A DNA stretch of 64,000 bases from Pseudisothecium myosuroides (Eukaryota; Streptophyta; Bryopsida; Hypnales; Lembophyllaceae). The DNA lies in assembly GCA_951799445.1 (NCBI GenBank), contig OX637294.1:20547452-20611451 (forward strand), given 5' to 3'. Both the position numbers and the translations under genes were made by a program. Positions 59,168-64,000 of the stretch are shown here, piece after piece; within the stretch, counting starts at the first letter, position 1; each line of letters opens with the position of its first letter. The notes under the pieces are model-generated. The model ran no database searches and was not told where the DNA came from. It saw nothing but the letters and a program-made list of their open reading frames with translations.

Positions 59168-59432
59168 TTGTTTCTATAGGAGCTCTATCAACAAAGTTTT
59201 GTTAATCTTCCTTTAAAATACTAGTAAGAAGTACATGTTGGTATTAAGACAATTAAATCTGGGCGTTCTTCTTTATCTTTTCTAGTTATATTATCAACCA
59301 CTTTTTCTTGAGATCCACATGCTAATACATGACGATCCACTATACTAGCCATTACAGGAGCAAAATCACATTCTCTTTCTAACATTGAATGCATTACATT
59401 AAAGTAATCGTCTCCTAAGGGAGCATGTGAAG
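59168..59432 (-). pseudogene. chlB: Nuclear insertion of plastid chlB (NUPT)
   Basis: The minus strand encodes [60 protein letters not shown] and, after a 4-base insertion, ILKED-stop-QNFVDRAP. This is unmistakably the N-terminal part of the plastid protochlorophyllide reductase subunit ChlB (dark-operative enzyme, nitrogenase-like). Substitutions (e.g. R to C), a small insertion and a stop show it is not functional. It covers only about 265 bp and lies between an element fragment and the duplication copy B. Confidence 0.92.
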
Positions 59433-60109
59433 ATAATGATTTTTATAATTATGTGTCCACTGAAAGAGTGAAAGGGTGAAGGGGTCATGAAACAAGGCTA
59501 TAAAAATTGCAGATTGTAATTCTTAAAAAAAGGTTATCAAAAGTACTGAACCCCCTAAAATGTCAGGAATAATAGATCTTAGGGAATACTATTCTACAAT
59601 CATTCTATTTATTAAAAATACCAAAAAATAATGGTAGAACCTTATTAACCTTGTGCAACCTTGGTAAAAATTTTATAGCAATCCGAGTAGAATTCCAAAA
59701 GTTATGTATCTAAACTCAATCCTCATACAATGTGTGACACAAAATAGTTTAAGTGCAATCACCCCAACACAAGGTACCAACCTTGAAACTCTATATTATA
59801 ACCTTCTCTTTTCACATGACACAATGTATTCTAAAACAAGCAAATAAGTTTAAACTCATAACACCATCCTCCAACAATTCTTTGAGAGGGTTGTAGATTT
59901 CTAAGATTTTCCATACTGATTTAGTTTGGAGGAGTGGATAAGGTCCAGTAACCAAGTAGGGCCTCATCACAGAATCAGTACATATTGGAAAGAATGACCT
60001 TGAATGTGAGCTCGCTGAAGAATTTAATCATCGATAGTTCAACAAAAGGAAAGCTTATACTGCAAATAATACTGCAATAACTGGAGATATGAACTAACCC
60101 AATGACTCC

Positions 60110-60470
60110 TAGTGCATTGTTGAAGAAATGTCAGAGTACCATACCCTCCATTGGGAATAAGTATATGCAAGAAACTTCATGCAGCAGTTCCGTTGTGCTC
60201 AAAGATATCCTTGCATATCAGTGCTTTGTTTAAGGCAATTTTTGCCCGAAGCGTTTCAGTCTAGTTCACCTCTCGGGCTATATATCAATTCCCGCAATGC
60301 CTAAACCACACTCTCTCTTCTACTTTCAAAATTGAATCTGCTTCTGATCCTTCTAAGCGATTCATTTTTCAAGAAAAACACCTAAGCTTCTTGACGTTCT
60401 GCCATCAAGATACTACCTACTTGCTGATTGCAGCTTTAATTAGCAGACATTTACATGACCTCAGCGTTGC
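60110..60470 (+). repeat. Dispersed repeat R1, copy 4
   Basis: Long version, with GAAGAAATGTCAGAGTACCAT at the start and GCTCAAAGATATCC and TTTCAGTCTAGTTCACC internally, as in the 7.2-kb copy. Confidence 0.75.
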
Positions 60471-60509
60471 ACTCAATCCGATGCAACCTAATGTCAAGAA
60501 ATAGAATCT

Positions 60510-60728
60510 GTGGAAAAATCAACAGCCCGATCAGGTTTGATCTCCAGCTGGTCAAAATTCAAATCAACTAAGATTGCACCTCCAGTTTGCGAAAATCTTG
60601 ATGAGATGCCAGCTCCAATGAATAAAATCGTCTCCATCTACTCCTTGTCATGGATCACAAAAGATTTGCTCACTGGCAAGAAAGCTTCATGCAGATGCAA
60701 TTGCTCAGGTCTCCAGCATGCAATTTAA
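60510..60728 (-). other. Conserved ORF downstream of proline-rich gene, copy B
   Basis: Reads SFVIHDKE-stop-METILFIGAGISSRFSQTGG and DLNFDQLEIKPDR. The TAG replaces the CAG codon of copy A. Its conservation may reflect only the recent duplication. Confidence 0.35.
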
Positions 60729-60888
60729 CCTAAAGAGGCAGATGACTGTCGGCATGAACCACTGAATTGCTACGTCGTCCCCAGCATGGCAGCGATTCCG
60801 GACACAATAACGCTGTTTCTAACACAGAAACACTGCACAAACACAGGATTATTGCAAAGGTGCTTAAAACAATAAACACCACTTTTGA

Positions 60889-61287
60889 TTACTTTGACGC
60901 TTGAATTGGAGAGGTTATTGGCGCCTCAGATGCAAGAGCTGGCGAAAGGATCCTCGGTGGCAAGTCTATCCCAGGCATAGCATCGCTAGGAGAAATGAGT
61001 GCCGATCGCAAATTAGGAGGCGGCGGGGAAGGCCGAGGCGGATTCAAAGGGCTTGGTGCAGATGTGTCTCCAGAGTTGATAGCCGGCTCAGGTGCTGGTA
61101 CTGCAACTAGCGTCCTCTCCGTGCGATTGTGCACCTTAACATATGGAGAACATTTGCGTGACTTGACGTTGCCGGAACTTGGACAGTCAGAGGCAAATGC
61201 ATAGCAAGAAAATGTGAAGAGCAGAAGTACGCAGCAAGAATATTGCATTGCTCGTCGCCTTGTCGCATGATCCAAGACCGTCATCAT
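60889..61287 (-). pseudogene. Proline-rich membrane protein, copy B
   Basis: The only copy with a full signal peptide: MQYSCCVLLLFTFSCYAFAS, then SGNVKSRKCSPYVKVHNRTE, VAVPAPEP, PPRPSPPPP, PPRILSPALAS and ITSPIQASK. A TAA follows ASK directly; the same frame after it would encode a membrane segment (KVVFIVLSTFAIILCLCSV). So this copy ends just before its membrane anchor and could be secreted. The ATG at 61287 is the first; that of MQYS is 13 codons later and better placed for a signal peptide. Compared with copy A the ectodomains are about four fifths identical. Function unknown. Confidence 0.6.
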
Positions 61288-62995
61288 CTTTGATTACTAC
61301 TCAATCTATAAAATCTCGGCCAAAATCTGTGCCAAAATTGCAACACGCGCATCATCACAAAATACTTTACTTAGATTGATTTCCAACTAGAGCCTTCATG
61401 CTCCAATTATGCTAGCAACTAATTCACCAAGGCTTAATTCCGAATGCAGAATCTATAAATTGCCATTGTAACGACGACGAGGAAACAACGCCAAAATCCT
61501 ACTGAAGCAAATCTAATAGTAAACTCAAATGTTTACAGAATCGGCAAAGGCGTGGTTCCTACAAGCATCCTACATGACGACATTTGATTTACTACAAAAC
61601 TAATGCTCTTGAGAATACTAGGACAGATCATGAGACCGCTATTAATGAATGAATTTGTCTTGGCGTTTCTTCGACCACAGCTCAAAAAAGATCACAAAGC
61701 AATCACTGTGAGCTCCCAATTTGTCACTTGGGACTCGTAGAATTATTTTTTTGGAAATTTGCAATTTAAAGTTGATAAAAGTATAGAAAAATCCATAAAA
61801 AGAGTGTAGAACCGAAATAGGGTTGTGTCATACCCATTATAGTATTTGATCTAGATTTGTGTTTTTTACTTAGAATCCCCCAAACCTTGCCTAAAAATAG
61901 TATAGAAATAACGAAAAGGTTAGATTTGGAGGATTCAAGTCGCACAGCCCCAAAAGGGCTAAATCCCACCATGAATGTGGCGATTCATGGCTAGGTCGGT
62001 CCGAGGGATCCACAACGAGGCCACTAGGTTGGGTCCTAGAGTTAGATTTAAAATTCCCCATTAGATCGACGAATTCCCAAAATCCCGATTGTTATCATGC
62101 AGGAGCCACTCACGCAAGACCGGGCCCTTGGAGGAATCTACAGCCCAAGGATGGTGTTTTAGGGTGAATCCCATGCCAGGAGTCCAACGGCGAAATCGGT
62201 TCGCCAAGATTCCTCCACCTGCAGAAGATTCCCGCACCGTCGCTAATTCAAGGAGATGTCCAGTTTAAGTCTCCATTGACCAATCGTGCCAGGTACGGAA
62301 ACACACCCGCACGTCTTTCATACGACTCCCTGAGAGACCACGTGAAAAATCCCGGCATCTTCCGACTTGCAGAAGAACCTTTTTCCGGGTGGTCAACCCT
62401 CCTAACCTCCAACAGGAATTTCATGGAAATTACCCAGGTTACAATAAAATCTCACTAAAAATTAGACTAGCTTGTTTTATGTTAATAATGCGCTCCGTGA
62501 AGTTTCACGACATTCCGATAGCGGCAAGTACCCGAACCGGCGAGATTCATCGGGAATTAACCACGTGGCGGGGTCCCCGCCGCGTTGATCGACATTCCGG
62601 GACCATACGATGGCGAAACGAAGTCAACCAAAAGTCCTTCCCGACTCTCTCGCACCCACCGGAGACCCTAGGCTATTCACATTTCTCAAAATAGGAGACC
62701 CCCAAGATCTAAGATTTTACCACGATTTGGTTTTTAAACTAAATTAGCCTACAATGGGTTTTTGGCCTCGGTACGGGGGGTAAGGGGTTTAGGACTAAAC
62801 ACGGCGTTCTGGATCCAACGGCGCAATCCGTTCGGCGATTGGAGCTAATCTCCAAAAGTTAGGATGTTGGTCCAGCATAGATGGTAGAAGTAGAAATTTA
62901 GGATGTAGGATGAAAATCTTTGAGGATGAGGATGAAAATCCCCGTTGATAAGGTTACCTTAGAACTCTAGAGGGAGGGGTGAGCCCTTGGAAATC

Positions 62996-63004
62996 TATAT
63001 AAGG
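62996..63004 (+). promoter_or_regulatory. LTR TATA box
   Basis: TATATAAGG, followed within 30 bases by CTCTCTCTAG, a plausible retrotransposon core promoter. Confidence 0.6.
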
Positions 63005-63468
63005 GCCCCATTTCTCTCTCTAGAACACCCCCAATTCTTGTTTTGGGTCCGTGGGTCCAAGTTATTTTGGATATTTTGGCGTTTGAATCCAAAAACCTCT
63101 ACGGTGTTTTCGGAGCACTTTTGGCTCCATTGTTACTTATTTTCAAGCTTTGAAGGTCCTTGGAGGTCCTTCTACCTTGCTTTGTGTACTCTTTTGTGAA
63201 GTTGTTGGCATCTTGTTGTAAGTGGAGAGCCTCTCTCTCCCTCTTGTACGTGTTGCGGTCTAACTTGTGAAGTTTGAGTTTCTTTTGTTTGTATCTTGCA
63301 CTAATCCTAAAGTTACCCCCCACCGTACCTTGGCGATGCCGCTTTGGGGGGCCTTTAGCGTGTGAGCTTTGTGTTGCCACGTGGTCTAACTTGTGTTTTT
63401 TTTTTCCTTTGTGTTTTGTCTTACACCCTCTTCTAACCTTCTCTTTGTTGAGTGGACCCCCCTCCGGG

Positions 63469-64000
63469 ACGGCGAAGCTTTGAACCTCCTTTGTGCATGT
63501 TTTCTAAAGTTATCCCAAACCCTCTTCTAATCTTCTCCTTGTTGAGTGGACCCCCCTCCGGGACGGCGAAGCTTTGAACCTGTGTGTGTTTTTTTTCTTT
63601 AAAAGTTTAGTTGTTTTCCCTCTTCTAAAATCTCTCTCATTGTGTGGACCCCCCTTGGAAACGGCGAAGCTTTGAACTAGTGACAAGTTGAAGTCCTAAA
63701 ACGTGTGTTAAAAGTGTAGACGGCAAAGCCTTGAACCCCCGAAGTGTCAAAGAAGTCCTAAAGTTGGTGTTAAAACCAACTTAACGGCGAAGCTTTGCAC
63801 TTCCCCCGTGTTTAGGTCCAAAGTCTAGTTTCCAAGACCTTTGTGGAAACCTCCAGAGTTTAGCTTCCAAGATATTAGAATCTAGCATGAAGTAGGAAGT
63901 GGTGGGCCAAGTTTAGCTACCTAGCCCTGGTATACGTGGTTTGCTAAGCCGAGTGTCTTGCTTCACAACTTCGGGCCTAACCCCCGGACGGCGAAGCCTT
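63469..64000 (+). repeat. Six dispersed ACGGCGAAGCTTTGAAC motifs
   Basis: Found at 63469, 63563, 63661, 63720 (one-base variants), 63784 and 63988 (cut by the edge). The first three follow GTGGACCCCCCT. Spacing is 94, 98, 59, 64 and 204 bp. Confidence 0.85.

Larger units (their letters stand above)
59480..61706. repeat. Segmental duplication, copy B
   Basis: Direct counterpart of 44180-46505, about 15.3 kb away. Homology stops at the LTR inserted at 61707: copy A continues past the matching AAGCAATC, copy B is interrupted there. Confidence 0.85.
61707..64000 (+). mobile_element. LTR and leader of a retrotransposon, running off the window
   Basis: Begins TGTGAGCTCCC in a block shared with the left-edge LTR and with 25.9-26.5 kb. 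U3 is about 1.3 kb. A TATA box at 62996 with CT-rich downstream sequence fits the U3/R border. The end of the LTR, primer-binding site and genes are not reached with certainty. Confidence 0.75.

Noticed and set aside
1..64000. CRISPR arrays, bacterial operons or phage features
   Set aside because: Spliced plant genes and plant transposons throughout; nothing prokaryotic except the plastid-derived segment.

Overview
The window is nuclear DNA of a land plant. GT-AG introns, plant gene families (KEULE-type SEC1, universal stress protein, GRAS, membrin, LSm7, RING-H2) and AT-rich, repeat-filled spacers all point that way. A nuclear copy of plastid chlB at about 59.2 kb shows the lineage has or had light-independent protochlorophyllide reductase. 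That excludes flowering plants and suggests a bryophyte, lycophyte, fern or conifer; I lean towards a bryophyte-like genome but cannot prove it.

Layout. 0-8 kb: an inverted LTR cut by the window edge, a decayed kinase-like gene, a fragment of a proline-rich membrane-protein family, a hairpin CACTA MITE and several repeats. 8.5-12.3 kb: a truncated LTR retroelement (LTR, primer-binding site, AT-rich coiled-coil ORF) lying between two 283-bp direct repeats. 12.3-19.3 kb: AT-rich spacer, then an intact four-exon USP gene with a leader intron. 19.6-21.5 kb: a long intronless, AT-rich Sec1/Munc18-like ORF. 24-29 kb: GRAS pseudogene, a diverged LTR, a gypsy integrase relic and a second CACTA MITE. 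31.5-41.1 kb: a gene island, all on the minus strand, holding SEC1 (19 visible exons), an LSm7-derived locus with a foreign upstream exon, and a membrin-like Qb-SNARE. 42-64 kb: repeat-dominated, with TTAA-flanked elements, foldbacks, a Mutator-like MITE, a RING-H2 exon, a 2.3-kb duplication carrying the proline-rich gene (44.2 and 59.5 kb), the chlB insertion, and a plus-strand LTR with TATA box running off the right edge.

Functionally, SEC1 (plasma-membrane and cell-plate fusion) and membrin (ER-Golgi fusion) both belong to SNARE-mediated vesicle traffic, and a divergent intronless Sec1 paralogue lies 10 kb from the first. Their nearness may be chance. Many loci are lightly broken: SEC1 C-terminus, membrin SNARE helix, LSm7, GRAS, kinase and all three proline-rich copies. 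Together with the nested elements this fits a poorly recombining region. I found no coherent new multi-gene system; the most unusual signals are the 283-bp duplication around the LTR fragment, the Sec1 pair, the shortened membrin and the foldback families.
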